A stretch of 64,000 nt of DNA from Intrasporangiaceae bacterium (GTDB lineage: Bacteria; Actinomycetota; Actinomycetes; Actinomycetales; Dermatophilaceae): contig JAJPIW010000099.1 in NCBI GenBank assembly GCA_021324575.1, forward strand, positions 20,066 to 84,065. Direction: 5' to 3'. The notes below the pieces were generated by a model. That model ran no database searches, was not told the origin of the DNA, and saw only the letters and a program-made list of their open reading frames with translations. Of the stretch, positions 1 to 8,420 are shown piece after piece (position 1 is the first letter of the stretch; the number at the start of each line of letters is the position of its first letter). A program made the position numbers and the translations under genes.

Positions 1-535
1 CGAGCTGGAGCGTCACGTCGGTGACGATGCCGAGGGCGCCGAGCCCGAGCCGGGCGGCGGGGAGGAGGTCGGCGTTCTCCCTCTCGTCGATCCGCATCGT
101 CGATCCGTCACCGGTGACCAGGGTGAGCCCGACGATCGACGCCGCCAGGCCCTGGAGGCCGGCGCCCGTTCCGTGGGTTCCGGTCGAGGTCGCGCCCACG
201 ATGGTCTGCCGGTCGATATCGCCGAGGTTGGGCATGGCCAGGCCGAGCCGGTCGAGGGTCGGGTTCAGCTCGTACAGCGGGGTCCCGGCGAGGACGCGCA
301 CCCGGCCGCGGTCCTGGTCGACGTCGATGACGCCAGTGAGGCGATCGAGCCGGACCTGGTCCTGGACCGGCGCGGCGATCGCCGTGAACGAGTGGCTCGA
401 GCCGACCGCCTTGAGCCTCCGCCCATCGGCCGCCGCCTGCGTGACGAGGCCGACGACCTCCTCCAGGCTGCCCGGCGACAGGGTGCGGTCCACCTCGGCC
501 GTCTGGTTGCCGCCCCAGTTGCGCCACGTCGTCAT
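1..535 (-). CDS. FAD-binding sugar-1,4-lactone oxidase family protein, N-terminal part (cut by window start)
   Basis: Predicted flavin-dependent oxidase of the D-arabinono-1,4-lactone / L-gulono-lactone / alditol oxidase family. Only about 178 N-terminal residues are present, because the gene runs off the left edge. The visible part is the FAD_binding_4 domain. It starts MTTWRNWGGNQ and has GSSHSF near residue 45, where the family carries the histidine that binds FAD covalently. TSTGTHGTGAG follows further on. The ATG overlaps the stop of the preceding gene (ATGA), so the two are translationally coupled and form a three-gene operon with the GlxA-type regulator. The substrate cannot be read from the sequence; arabinono-lactone oxidase and alditol oxidase are both possible. 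Family assignment is firm, specificity is not. Confidence 0.85.
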   Translation of the reverse strand, partial: MTTWRNWGGNQTAEVDRTLSPGSLEEVVGLVTQAAADGRRLKAVGSSHSFTAIAAPVQDQVRLDRLTGVIDVDQDRGRVRVLAGTPLYELNPTLDRLGLAMPNLGDIDRQTIVGATSTGTHGTGAGLQGLAASIVGLTLVTGDGSTMRIDERENADLLPAARLGLGALGIVTDVTLQL

Positions 536-1689
536 CCGAAGTTCTTGCCTTCCCCGCGGTAGCTCGGCACCGACTCGACGACCCGCTCGCCGTCGATGAG
601 GTGGAAGGCATCGACCCGTTCGCCCAGCTCGCCGGCCTTGGCGTGCCGCAGCCAGATCCGGTCGCCCAGCCTGAGCCGGCGGGCCGCGCGACCGCGCACC
701 GGCGTCTGAACCTCACCCACTCCCTCCGTCCCGATGAGCGAAAGCCCCTGTGCCACAAGGGAAGGCAGCCGCTTCCGATCCCCAGGCCCACTGGCGTGGT
801 AGCCACCGGAGAACCCGGTGACAATCCGTCGTGCCGGACGCCGGACCACCGGGATCGCGTATGCCGCGGCGTGTCTGGGCGTGAACGCCCGGTAGCCGTC
901 GAAGAGACCCGGGCCGTACAGCCCGGACCCGGCGGCGAGCTCGGTCAGCGCCGGGTCGGAGCAGACCAGCTCAAGGCTGCCCGTCCCGCCACCGTTGACG
1001 AAGACGACATCCGTGCCCGGGACCGCCCGGATCGCGTCGACGACCGGGCCGCGTCGCTCGGCGAGGTCGCCGAGCGAGCGCTTCTTGACGACGTCGAGGA
1101 CCCGGCTGTCCGGCATACCGGCGACCTGGGCGTCGTAGAACATGACTCCCACGACCCGCAGCCCGCGCGCCACCGCGGCCCGGGCCACCTCCGCCGCCTG
1201 AGCAGGAGTGCGCAGCGGTGAGCGCCGCACCCCGAGGTGCGCGGGACCGACTCGCAGCGACGCGTCGATGTCGAGGGCCACCCGGAAGGGATGCTCGCCC
1301 TCCACACCGGCCAGGAAGTCCACGTGCTCGACCGAGTCGATGGTCAGCGCGATCTGCGCCGCGAGCCGCTCATCATTCCGGATCCGTTGCAGCGCAACGG
1401 TATCCACGCTCGGGTACGCGACGTAGACGTCGTCGTGGCCGGTCTCGGCCAGCCAGATCGCCTCGGCTGCGGCATACGCCATGACCCCGGCGAAACCGGG
1501 CCGCGCGAGCGCCCGGTCGAGCAGCGCGCGGCACCGCACCGACTTGGACGCGACCCGGATCGGCATGCCACCGGCGCGCCGCACGAGGTCGTCGGCGTTG
1601 GCGTCGAAGGCCTCGAGGTCGACGATCGCGAGCGGCGCGGGCAGCCCCGCCGTCGCCCGGTCCCAGCGCTGGGTCTGGTCGTCGCTCAT
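532..1689 (-). CDS. PLP enzyme of the alanine-racemase N-terminal fold (amino acid deaminase/aldolase type)
   Basis: 385 residues. Predicted PLP-dependent enzyme of the family annotated as amino acid deaminase/aldolase or D-threonine aldolase-like, with an alanine-racemase TIM barrel and a C-terminal D-serine-dehydratase-like domain. IRVASKSVRC near residue 50 contains the lysine expected to bind PLP, and GGGTGS lies in the phosphate-binding region. The ATG at 1689 is chosen because it overlaps the TGA of the upstream regulator (ATGA); a longer reading frame would run into that gene. The 3' end overlaps the lactone oxidase ATG in the same way. Pairing with an FAD lactone oxidase recurs in actinobacteria (recalled, not checked). 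The true substrate is unknown. Confidence 0.82.
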   Translation of the reverse strand: MSDDQTQRWDRATAGLPAPLAIVDLEAFDANADDLVRRAGGMPIRVASKSVRCRALLDRALARPGFAGVMAYAAAEAIWLAETGHDDVYVAYPSVDTVALQRIRNDERLAAQIALTIDSVEHVDFLAGVEGEHPFRVALDIDASLRVGPAHLGVRRSPLRTPAQAAEVARAAVARGLRVVGVMFYDAQVAGMPDSRVLDVVKKRSLGDLAERRGPVVDAIRAVPGTDVVFVNGGGTGSLELVCSDPALTELAAGSGLYGPGLFDGYRAFTPRHAAAYAIPVVRRPARRIVTGFSGGYHASGPGDRKRLPSLVAQGLSLIGTEGVGEVQTPVRGRAARRLRLGDRIWLRHAKAGELGERVDAFHLIDGERVVESVPSYRGEGKNFG

Positions 1690-2678
1690 CCTGCGGAGCG
1701 TAGCGGTCGCTCCCGCGCGGATCCCCGGAACGTCTTGCGGTAGGCCAGCGGCGAGACGCCGAGCGAGGCGCGCAGGTGCCCGCGCAAGGAGGCCGCCGAC
1801 CCGAGACCGGCGCGAGCCGCGACCTGGTCGACGCTGAGATCCGTGGTCTCCAGCAGCCGCCGCGCCGCATGCACCCGCTGGTCGATGAGCCATCCTCCGG
1901 GCGCCTGCCCGGTCTCCTCGACGAACCGCCGGGTGAAGGTACGCACGCTCATCGACGCCCGCGCCGCGAGGGTCGGCACGTCGATCGGCTCCGCCAGGTG
2001 CTCCAGGGCCCAGTCGCGCGCCCGCCCGGTGTGGGAGTCGGTATGCCGCGGCACCGGTCGGTCGATGAACTGCGCCTGGCCACCGTCCCGCCACGGGGGA
2101 ACGACACAGTGCCGGGCCACCGCATTGGCCACCTCGGCGCCGTGGTCCTCACGGATGACGTGCAGCGTGAGGTCGGCGCCGGCGGCCAGCCCGGCCGAGG
2201 TGAGCAGGTCACCGTCGTCGACGTAGAGGACGTCGGGGTTGAGGGCGACCGACGGGTAGAGCCGGGCGAAGTCGCCCAGGTAGGCCCAGTGCGTCGTCGC
2301 GGGCCGGCCGTCGAGCAGGCCGGCCGCCGCGAGGACGAAGGAGCCGGTGCAGATCGACATGATCCGTGCGCCGGCCGGGATCAGGCCGAGGGCTGCGCGG
2401 ATCTCGTCGGGCAGCTCACCGGTTCGTCGTGGGCCGAGCACCTTGGTCCCCGGGATGACGACCGTGTCGGCGCTGGCCAGGACGGACTCGTCGGAACCCG
2501 GCAGCACGGCATACCCCGCGGTGGTCGGGACCGGAGCTCCCCCGAGGCCGGCGACGACCACCTCGTAGAGCGGACGGCCGTCGCGGTCCTTGGCCTCGCC
2601 GAAGAGGAGCGGTGGGATGGCCATGTCGTAGCCGACCACCGGCGCGAGGGCGAGGACGACGACGCGGTGAAGGCTCAT
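1686..2678 (-). CDS. GlxA family transcriptional regulator (DJ-1/PfpI plus AraC HTH)
   Basis: 330 residues. Residues about 5-180 form a DJ-1/PfpI-like amidotransferase fold, with SICTGSFVLAAAG carrying the conserved nucleophile-elbow cysteine. Residues about 220-325 form an AraC/XylS double helix-turn-helix (ARASMSVRTFTRRF and AARAGLGSAASLRGH). GlxA-type proteins usually act as one-component regulators of neighbouring catabolic or transport genes. Here the gene heads the operon with the PLP enzyme and lactone oxidase and diverges from an MFS transporter, with only 72 bases between the start codons. It may therefore control both sides (inference). The effector is unknown. Confidence 0.9.
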   Translation of the reverse strand: MSLHRVVVLALAPVVGYDMAIPPLLFGEAKDRDGRPLYEVVVAGLGGAPVPTTAGYAVLPGSDESVLASADTVVIPGTKVLGPRRTGELPDEIRAALGLIPAGARIMSICTGSFVLAAAGLLDGRPATTHWAYLGDFARLYPSVALNPDVLYVDDGDLLTSAGLAAGADLTLHVIREDHGAEVANAVARHCVVPPWRDGGQAQFIDRPVPRHTDSHTGRARDWALEHLAEPIDVPTLAARASMSVRTFTRRFVEETGQAPGGWLIDQRVHAARRLLETTDLSVDQVAARAGLGSAASLRGHLRASLGVSPLAYRKTFRGSARERPLRSAG

Positions 2679-2750
2679 GGCCGGATCCTTGCACAGATTG
2701 GCAGTTCGGTCACTCGTGTCGTCCGCCGACCGTTTGGCACGCTGGAGCAC

Positions 2751-4109
2751 ATGTCCTTCCTGCCGGCGTCCGGCCGCACCCCGACGTTCGCACCCGATGC
2801 ATCCGACTTCGGCCGGTCGACCGACCGCAAGCACGCCCGGTGGGCACTCACGATCGCGGTGGTCAGCTTCGTCACGCTCATCGGAGCCGCCGGCTTCCGG
2901 TCGGTACCCGGGGTGCTCATGGACCCGCTGCACATGGAGTTCGGCTGGAGCCACGGGACGATCAGCGCGGCGGTGTCGGTCAACCTCGTGCTCTTCGGGC
3001 TCACCTCCCCCTTCGCGGCTGCCCTCATGGACCGGTTCGGCATCCGCCGGGTCGTGGCCGCGGCGCTCACCCTCGTCGCGCTCGGCAGCGGCCTGACCGT
3101 CTTCATGACGGCGTCCTGGCAGCTCATCCTGCTCTGGGGTGTCGTCGTCGGCCTCGGCACCGGCTCGATGTCGATGGCGTTCGTCGCCACCATCACCTCG
3201 CGTTGGTACGTCGCCCGCCGCGGCCTGGTCAGCGGCGTGCTCACCGCGGCCAACGCGACCGGTCAGCTCATCTTCCTGCCGCTCATCGCCCGGCTCACCG
3301 CCGACCACGGCTGGCGCCTCGCCGCCCTCGTCGTCGCTGGCGCGGCCGTGCTCACCGTTCCGCTCGTTATCCTGCTCCTGCGCGACCACCCGCACGACGT
3401 GGGCGTCGTCGCCTACGGAGCCAGCCCGGCCGACCCGGGCCTGCCCCGCCTGAACGCCCCGACCGGCGTGGCCCGTCGAGCCCTCAGCACGCTGCGCGAC
3501 GGCGCACGCACCGGCACCTTCTGGCTGCTCGCCGGGTCCTTCGCCATCTGCGGCGCGACGACCGTCGGCCTGGTCGGCACCCACTTCGTCCCGGCCGCGC
3601 ACGACCACGGGATGCCGTCGACGACCGCTGCCGGTCTGCTGGCCGTCGTGGGGATCTTCGACATCGTCGGCACCATCTGCTCGGGCTGGCTCACCGACCG
3701 CTACGACCCCCGGCTGCTGCTCCTCGGCTACTACGGCCTGCGCGGGCTGGGCCTGCTCACCCTTCCCGCGCTGCTCGGTCCGGACGTGCAGCCGAGCATG
3801 TGGGTGTTCATCCTGTTCTACGGCCTGGACTGGGTTGCCACGGTTCCGCCGACCGTCGCCATCACCCGGGAGCGGTTCGGCGACCGAGGACCGATCGTCT
3901 TCGGCTGGGTCTTCGCGTCGCACCAGGTGGGTGCGGCCATCGCAGCCTTCGGGGCCGGTGCGATCCGGGACGCGACGGGCAGCTACACGATCGCCTGGTA
4001 TGCCGCGGGGGGCCTGAGCATTCTCGGCGCCGCCCTCGCCGTCTCGATCCGCCGCCCTCGCCCGGCACACCTGCTGACCCCAGGTCAAGCGGTCCCGTCA
4101 CCGAACTGA
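2751..4109 (+). CDS. MFS transporter
   Basis: 452 residues with about 12 predicted membrane helices in two halves. The helix 2-3 loop reads DRFGIRRVVAA, a version of the major facilitator motif G-x-x-x-D-R-x-G-R. The N-terminal 30 residues are polar and cytoplasmic. The fold resembles the oxalate/formate antiporter-like and monocarboxylate-like MFS groups, but the substrate is not visible. A GGAG ribosome site lies six bases before the ATG. The gene diverges from the GlxA-type regulator, which is its most likely controller. A long hairpin follows about 30 bases after the stop. Confidence 0.88.
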   Translation: MSFLPASGRTPTFAPDASDFGRSTDRKHARWALTIAVVSFVTLIGAAGFRSVPGVLMDPLHMEFGWSHGTISAAVSVNLVLFGLTSPFAAALMDRFGIRRVVAAALTLVALGSGLTVFMTASWQLILLWGVVVGLGTGSMSMAFVATITSRWYVARRGLVSGVLTAANATGQLIFLPLIARLTADHGWRLAALVVAGAAVLTVPLVILLLRDHPHDVGVVAYGASPADPGLPRLNAPTGVARRALSTLRDGARTGTFWLLAGSFAICGATTVGLVGTHFVPAAHDHGMPSTTAAGLLAVVGIFDIVGTICSGWLTDRYDPRLLLLGYYGLRGLGLLTLPALLGPDVQPSMWVFILFYGLDWVATVPPTVAITRERFGDRGPIVFGWVFASHQVGAAIAAFGAGAIRDATGSYTIAWYAAGGLSILGAALAVSIRRPRPAHLLTPGQAVPSPN

Positions 4110-4141
4110 CCCCAAGTTTGTGTCCAGTCCCGTCACGCACT

Positions 4142-4195
4142 GACCCAATTGTTCCGGTAGTCACTGGGGGGCGTGACTACCGGAACAATTGGGTC
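4142..4195. terminator. 23-bp perfect inverted repeat between convergent genes
   Basis: The arms are 4142-4164 and 4173-4195 with an 8-base G-rich loop (TGGGGGGC). They pair perfectly over 23 bp and are AT-richer than their surroundings (CCAATTGTTCCGG). The site lies between the MFS stop and the polyprenyl synthase stop, so it can act as a bidirectional terminator. There is no clear T tract. Just upstream, two related stretches at about 4092-4114 and 4128-4149 (GTCCCGTCAC...ACTGACCC) look like an imperfect direct duplication. Confidence 0.7.
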
Positions 4196-4221
4196 GATCA
4201 GTCACGGCGTGGATGACAGGT

Positions 4222-5220
4222 CTAGCGGGCGCGCGCGACGACACTCGTCGCGAGGGCGAGCAGCGCGGTCTTGGCCTCGCTGTCCGGCAGTGGAGCGAGC
4301 ACGTCCTGCGCGCCGCGCCCGACGGCATACGTCCGCTCGGCCGCCTGTTCCATGGCGGGGTGCGCGCGGAGCAGCCGGATCGCCTCGTCCAGACCGGCCT
4401 CATCGTGGCGCAGGTCGGACCGGAGCAGCTCCCGTAGGCGGGCGTCGGCCGGGTCGGTCGAGGCGAGCGCGTACAGGACCGGCAGGGTCCGCTTGCCCTC
4501 ACGAAGGTCCGTACCCGGGGTCTTTCCGCTCGCGTCAGAGGCGATGTCGAGCAGGTCGTCGGCGAGCTGGAAGGCCATGCCGAGCCGCTCGCCGTACTCC
4601 CGCATCACCTCCACCACGTCCGGACCGCTGCCGCCGAACATCGCGCCGTACCGGGCGGCCGTCGCGATGAGGACACCCGTCTTGTCGGCGAGCACCCCGA
4701 GGTAGTAGTCGACCTGGTCCGCGTCCGCGGGTGCCGGCCGGTCGTCGCGGATCTGCCCGGCGCACAGCCGGACGAACGTCTGCGCCTGGATCCGCACCGC
4801 CTCCGGTCCGGGGTCGGCCATGATCTCCGACGCGGTCCCGAAGAGCAGGTCACCGACGAGGATCGCCGTGGAGTTGTCGTATGCCGCGTGCACGGTCGGC
4901 TGCCCATGGCGCACGTCGGCCTCGTCCATGACGTCGTCGTGGTAGAGGGAGGCGAGGTGGGTCAGCTCGACCCCGGCCCCGGCGGCAACGACGTCGTCGT
5001 TGATCCCGCGGGGACCGAGCTCGGCGGCCAGCAGCGCCAGCAGCGGCCGCAGCCGCTTGCCGCCGGCCAGGAGATGGCGGTTGGCCCCGGCGATGAACGG
5101 GTCGTCGTGGTCGACCCGGTCGGCGATGAAGGCGTTGACCCGGTCCAGGCCGTCGGCAAGACGCTCGGACAGCTCGAGGCTCACCCCGGGCAAGGCAAAG
5201 GCGGTTGCGTCTGGGCTCAT
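4222..5220 (-). CDS. Polyprenyl diphosphate synthase (menaquinone side chain)
   Basis: 332 residues. Head-to-tail trans-prenyltransferase that condenses isopentenyl diphosphate onto an allylic diphosphate. GGKRLRP near residue 54 and the first aspartate-rich motif HDDVMDEAD (residues 94-102) bind substrate and magnesium. The second, QLADDLLDIASD, lies near residue 220, and its downstream KTPGTDLREGK is typical of the long-chain group (heptaprenyl to decaprenyl). The ATG lies 20 bases after nuoN, so this is the last gene of the nuo operon. That context and the nearby menA argue that it makes the menaquinone tail. Chain length cannot be read with confidence, so no symbol is given. Confidence 0.9.
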   Translation of the reverse strand: MSPDATAFALPGVSLELSERLADGLDRVNAFIADRVDHDDPFIAGANRHLLAGGKRLRPLLALLAAELGPRGINDDVVAAGAGVELTHLASLYHDDVMDEADVRHGQPTVHAAYDNSTAILVGDLLFGTASEIMADPGPEAVRIQAQTFVRLCAGQIRDDRPAPADADQVDYYLGVLADKTGVLIATAARYGAMFGGSGPDVVEVMREYGERLGMAFQLADDLLDIASDASGKTPGTDLREGKRTLPVLYALASTDPADARLRELLRSDLRHDEAGLDEAIRLLRAHPAMEQAAERTYAVGRGAQDVLAPLPDSEAKTALLALATSVVARAR

Positions 5221-5240
5221 CGGTGCACGGGTGGGGGAGG

Positions 5241-6833
5241 TCAGCGGATGAACTGCGACGCCGAGTCGGCCAGCGAGAGAACCAGACCCGGGGCGATGCC
5301 GAGCAGCACCGTCGCTGCGGTGCCCACGGTTACGGCCACGGTGGTCAGCGCGGACGGCACCAGCACCTCGACCTCGTCCGAGCCGGCCTCGGTGAAGAAC
5401 ATCAGGACGATGAGGCGGACATAGACGAAGCCGGTGATCGCACTGCACAGGACACCGACGATCGCCATCGTCACCCCGGCCCGGCCGCCGTCGGCCACGG
5501 CGGGAGCGAAGACCGCGAACTTGGCGGTGAAGCCAGAGGTGAGCGGGATACCGGCGAAGGCGAGCAGGAGGAAGGCGAAGACGCCGGCGACAACCGGGTG
5601 CTCCTTGCCGAGCCCGGCCCACTGGGACAGGTGCGAGGCCTCCGAACCGACCGACCCGTCCGGGCCGCCGGCCCGGACCATCGAGACGATGGCGAACGCC
5701 GCGATCGTCGTGAACCCGTAGGCGACGAGGTAGAAGAGCACGCCCTGGACCCCCTGGCGGGAGAACGCGAGGACGCCGACGAGGATGAACCCGGCGTGCG
5801 CGACCGAGGAGTAGGCGAGCAGCCGCTTGACATCGGTCTGGGTCACCGAGAGCACCGACCCGACGACCATAGTGAGGATGGCGACGGCGATGACCTCGAC
5901 CCGCCAGTCCCAGCGCGACCCGTCGAAGGCGACATAGGCGACCCGGAGGATGGCGCCGAAGGCGGCGAGCTTGGTGCAGGCCGCCATGAACCCGGTGACG
6001 GGGGTGGGCGCACCCTGGTAGGCATCCGGCGTCCAGGAGTGGAACGGCACCGCGCCCACCTTGAAGAGCAGGCCGATGAGCACGAGCAGCACGCCGGGCA
6101 CGAGCAGGCCCTCCAGGGCCGGGTCGGCGGCCGCGGTGACCGAGGCGATCTTGTCGAAGTCGAGCGACCCGGCATACGCGAAGAGCAGCGCGGCGCCGAA
6201 GAGGAAGAACGCACTGGAGAACGCGCCGAGGAGGAAGTACTTCAGCGACGCCTCCTGGGAGAGCAGCCGCCGCCGCCGGGCCAGCCCGGTCATGATGTAG
6301 AGCGGCAGGGAGAGCACCTCGAGAGCGATGAACGCCGTGATGAGGTCGCCGGCTGCCGGGAAGAGCAGCATCCCGCCGACCGCGATGAGGGTCAGCGGGA
6401 AGACCTCGGAGGTCGTGAAGCCGGCCCGCGCGGCGGCGGCCTCCTGCGGCGAGCCCGGCGTTGCCGCACCCATCGGGGTGAAGGCGTCGGCGTCCTGGCC
6501 GCCCCACTTCTCGGCCATAGTGAGCACGCCGAGGATCGACAGGACGAGCAGCGTGCCCTGGAGGAAGACCGCGGGGCCGTCGATGACGATCGAGCCGCCA
6601 AGGGTCTTCGCGTGGTTGTCACGCGACCAGAGCAGGAGGGCCCCGAGCGCGGCGGCGAGGGTCACCAGGGTCAGGGCGACCTGGGTCGTATGCCGCGAAC
6701 GTCGCGGTGCGAAGGCCTCCACGAGCACACCGACCATGGACCCGCCGAACACGATGAGGATCGGCGCGATGGCGGTGTAGTCGACCTTGACCGCCTCGAA
6801 GGCGGGCACGAGGGTGGTCACGGCGGGCGTCAC
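5241..6833 (-). CDS. nuoN: NADH-quinone oxidoreductase subunit N
   Basis: 530 residues, about 14 membrane helices. Antiporter-like proton-channel subunit of the membrane arm of complex I. The central channel motifs are visible: EVLSLPLYIMTG with the key glutamate, the lysine in LLFKVGAVPFHSWTPDAYQGAP, and KRLLAYSSVAHAGF. The GTG at 6833 is chosen because it overlaps the stop of nuoM as GTGA; the protein then begins VTPAVTTLVPAFEAVKVDY. Length is normal for actinobacterial NuoN. It is the last nuo gene and is followed closely by the polyprenyl synthase. Confidence 0.97.
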   Translation of the reverse strand: MTPAVTTLVPAFEAVKVDYTAIAPILIVFGGSMVGVLVEAFAPRRSRHTTQVALTLVTLAAALGALLLWSRDNHAKTLGGSIVIDGPAVFLQGTLLVLSILGVLTMAEKWGGQDADAFTPMGAATPGSPQEAAAARAGFTTSEVFPLTLIAVGGMLLFPAAGDLITAFIALEVLSLPLYIMTGLARRRRLLSQEASLKYFLLGAFSSAFFLFGAALLFAYAGSLDFDKIASVTAAADPALEGLLVPGVLLVLIGLLFKVGAVPFHSWTPDAYQGAPTPVTGFMAACTKLAAFGAILRVAYVAFDGSRWDWRVEVIAVAILTMVVGSVLSVTQTDVKRLLAYSSVAHAGFILVGVLAFSRQGVQGVLFYLVAYGFTTIAAFAIVSMVRAGGPDGSVGSEASHLSQWAGLGKEHPVVAGVFAFLLLAFAGIPLTSGFTAKFAVFAPAVADGGRAGVTMAIVGVLCSAITGFVYVRLIVLMFFTEAGSDEVEVLVPSALTTVAVTVGTAATVLLGIAPGLVLSLADSASQFIR

Positions 6834-8359
6834 TTGGTGCTCCCGGAGGCGATGGTCGGCGCGGGATCCGTGACGCCGACGTGCTGGAGCGTCGCCTTCA
6901 CCGCGGGGTTGATGAGGTCGAGGACCGGCTTGGGATAGAACCCGAGCACGAGGAACGACGCGATGAGCGGGATGACGACGACCTTCTCGCGCCAGTCCAG
7001 GTCGGCGACCGGTGAGGACAGCTCCGGCTTCGGACCCGTCATGACCTTCTTGTACATGAGCAGGATGTAGAGGGCCGCGAGGACGATGCCGAGGGTGCCG
7101 ATCACGGCGGCGAGCTTGTAGCGCTGGAAGGTGCCGGCGAGGACGAGGAACTCGGAGATGAACGACGACAGGCCGGGCAGCGACAGGCTGGACAGGCCGG
7201 CCACGAGGAACACCCCGGCAAGGACCGGCGTCACCCGCTGCCAGCCGCCGTAGTCGGGGATCCGCTTGCTGCCGCGGCGCGCGACGAGCATCGCCGCGAT
7301 GAGGAAGAGGGCCGCGGTCGAGAAGCCGTGGTTGACCATGTAGAGGGCCGAGCCCGCCCCACCGGTCGTCGTCATGGCGAAGATTCCGAGGACGATGAAC
7401 CCGAAGTGGCTGATCGAGGTGAACGCGATCAGGCGCATCATGTCGGTCTGGCCGATGGCCAGCAGGGCGCCGTACAGGACCGAGATGACGGCGAGACCGA
7501 GGACCACCGGGGTGGCCCACTTGCTGGCCTCGGGGAACAGCTGGAGGCAGAACCGGATCATCCCGTAGGTGCCGACCTTGTCCAGCACGCCGACGAGCAG
7601 CACGGCGGTCGCCGGCCGGGCCTCGGTCGCCGCGTCGGGCAGCCAGGTGTGGACCGGCCACATCGGGGCCTTGACGGCGAAGGCGATGAAGAAGCCGACG
7701 AACATGAGCCGTTGCGCGGTGGTGCCGGCGTGCAGTGCACCGGTGAGCTTCTGGACGAGGAAGCCGTCGCTGCCGCCGGGGCCGTAGTGGTAGACGGCGA
7801 TGACGGCCACGAGCATGACCAGGCCGCCCGCGAGGGAGAACAGGAGGAACTTGACCGCGGCATACTGCCGGCGCGCGCCGCCGTAGGACCCGATGAGGAA
7901 GTAGACCGGGATGAGCATGGCCTCGAAGAAGACGTAGAAGAGGAACACGTCGGTTGCCGCGAACACCCCGACCATGAAGGTCTCCAGGACGAGCAACAGC
8001 GCGAAGTAGTTCTTCTCCCGGGTCCCGCCCTCGGGCACGTCGTTCCACGCTGCCAGGATGCAGACCGGGGCGAGGACGACCGCCATCAGGATGAGGGCCA
8101 GGGCGATCCCGTCGACACCCACGGCATACGAGACCCCGAACTGCGGGATCCACGAGTGCTGCTCGGTGAGCTGGAACTGGTCGGTGGACCCGGTCTTGAA
8201 CTGCAGGGCGGCGCCGATGGCGAGCACGAGCGTGACGACCGAGAAGCCGAGCGCGACCTGCTTGGCGCGCGCGGCCGGGCCGGGCAGCAGCGCCACGAGG
8301 AGCGCACCGATGAGCGGCACCACGCCGATCGCCGTCAGCCAGGGGAACGAGCCGCTCAT
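6830..8359 (-). CDS. nuoM: NADH-quinone oxidoreductase subunit M
   Basis: 509 residues. Second antiporter-like subunit of the complex I membrane arm. FFEAMLIPVYFLIG carries the conserved channel glutamate, KAPMWPVHTWLPDAATEA is the family signature, and MRLIAFTSISHFGF lies further on. The ATG at 8359 is preceded by GAGGACCCCAA, part of a repeated intercistronic element that also lies upstream of nuoD and hemA. The gap to nuoL (61 bases) is exactly that element. The gene overlaps nuoN by four bases. Confidence 0.97.
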   Translation of the reverse strand: MSGSFPWLTAIGVVPLIGALLVALLPGPAARAKQVALGFSVVTLVLAIGAALQFKTGSTDQFQLTEQHSWIPQFGVSYAVGVDGIALALILMAVVLAPVCILAAWNDVPEGGTREKNYFALLLVLETFMVGVFAATDVFLFYVFFEAMLIPVYFLIGSYGGARRQYAAVKFLLFSLAGGLVMLVAVIAVYHYGPGGSDGFLVQKLTGALHAGTTAQRLMFVGFFIAFAVKAPMWPVHTWLPDAATEARPATAVLLVGVLDKVGTYGMIRFCLQLFPEASKWATPVVLGLAVISVLYGALLAIGQTDMMRLIAFTSISHFGFIVLGIFAMTTTGGAGSALYMVNHGFSTAALFLIAAMLVARRGSKRIPDYGGWQRVTPVLAGVFLVAGLSSLSLPGLSSFISEFLVLAGTFQRYKLAAVIGTLGIVLAALYILLMYKKVMTGPKPELSSPVADLDWREKVVVIPLIASFLVLGFYPKPVLDLINPAVKATLQHVGVTDPAPTIASGSTK

Positions 8360-8420
8360 TTGGGGTCCTCGCGAAGTATCTGGCGGAGCGTAGCGGGGGA
8401 AGAACTTCGGGGGGTTCTCA
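8360..8420 (-). repeat. Intercistronic element, copy A (nuoL/nuoM)
   Basis: This gap between two nuo genes holds a sequence shared with 20209-20287 and 55753-55813. Read on the minus strand, the order is ACCCC, then AAGTTCTTC, a CCGCTACGCTCCG box, GATACTTCGCG, and GGACCCC two to three bases before the ATG. The last part doubles as the ribosome-binding region of nuoM. Function is unknown. Confidence 0.65.

Noticed and set aside
5205..6938. Very long open frames opposite nuoN, nuoM, nuoL and nuoE (plus strand), rich in Arg, Asp, Glu and Gly
   Set aside because: They mirror real genes in high-GC DNA, have no ribosome site or known motif, and lack normal codon use.
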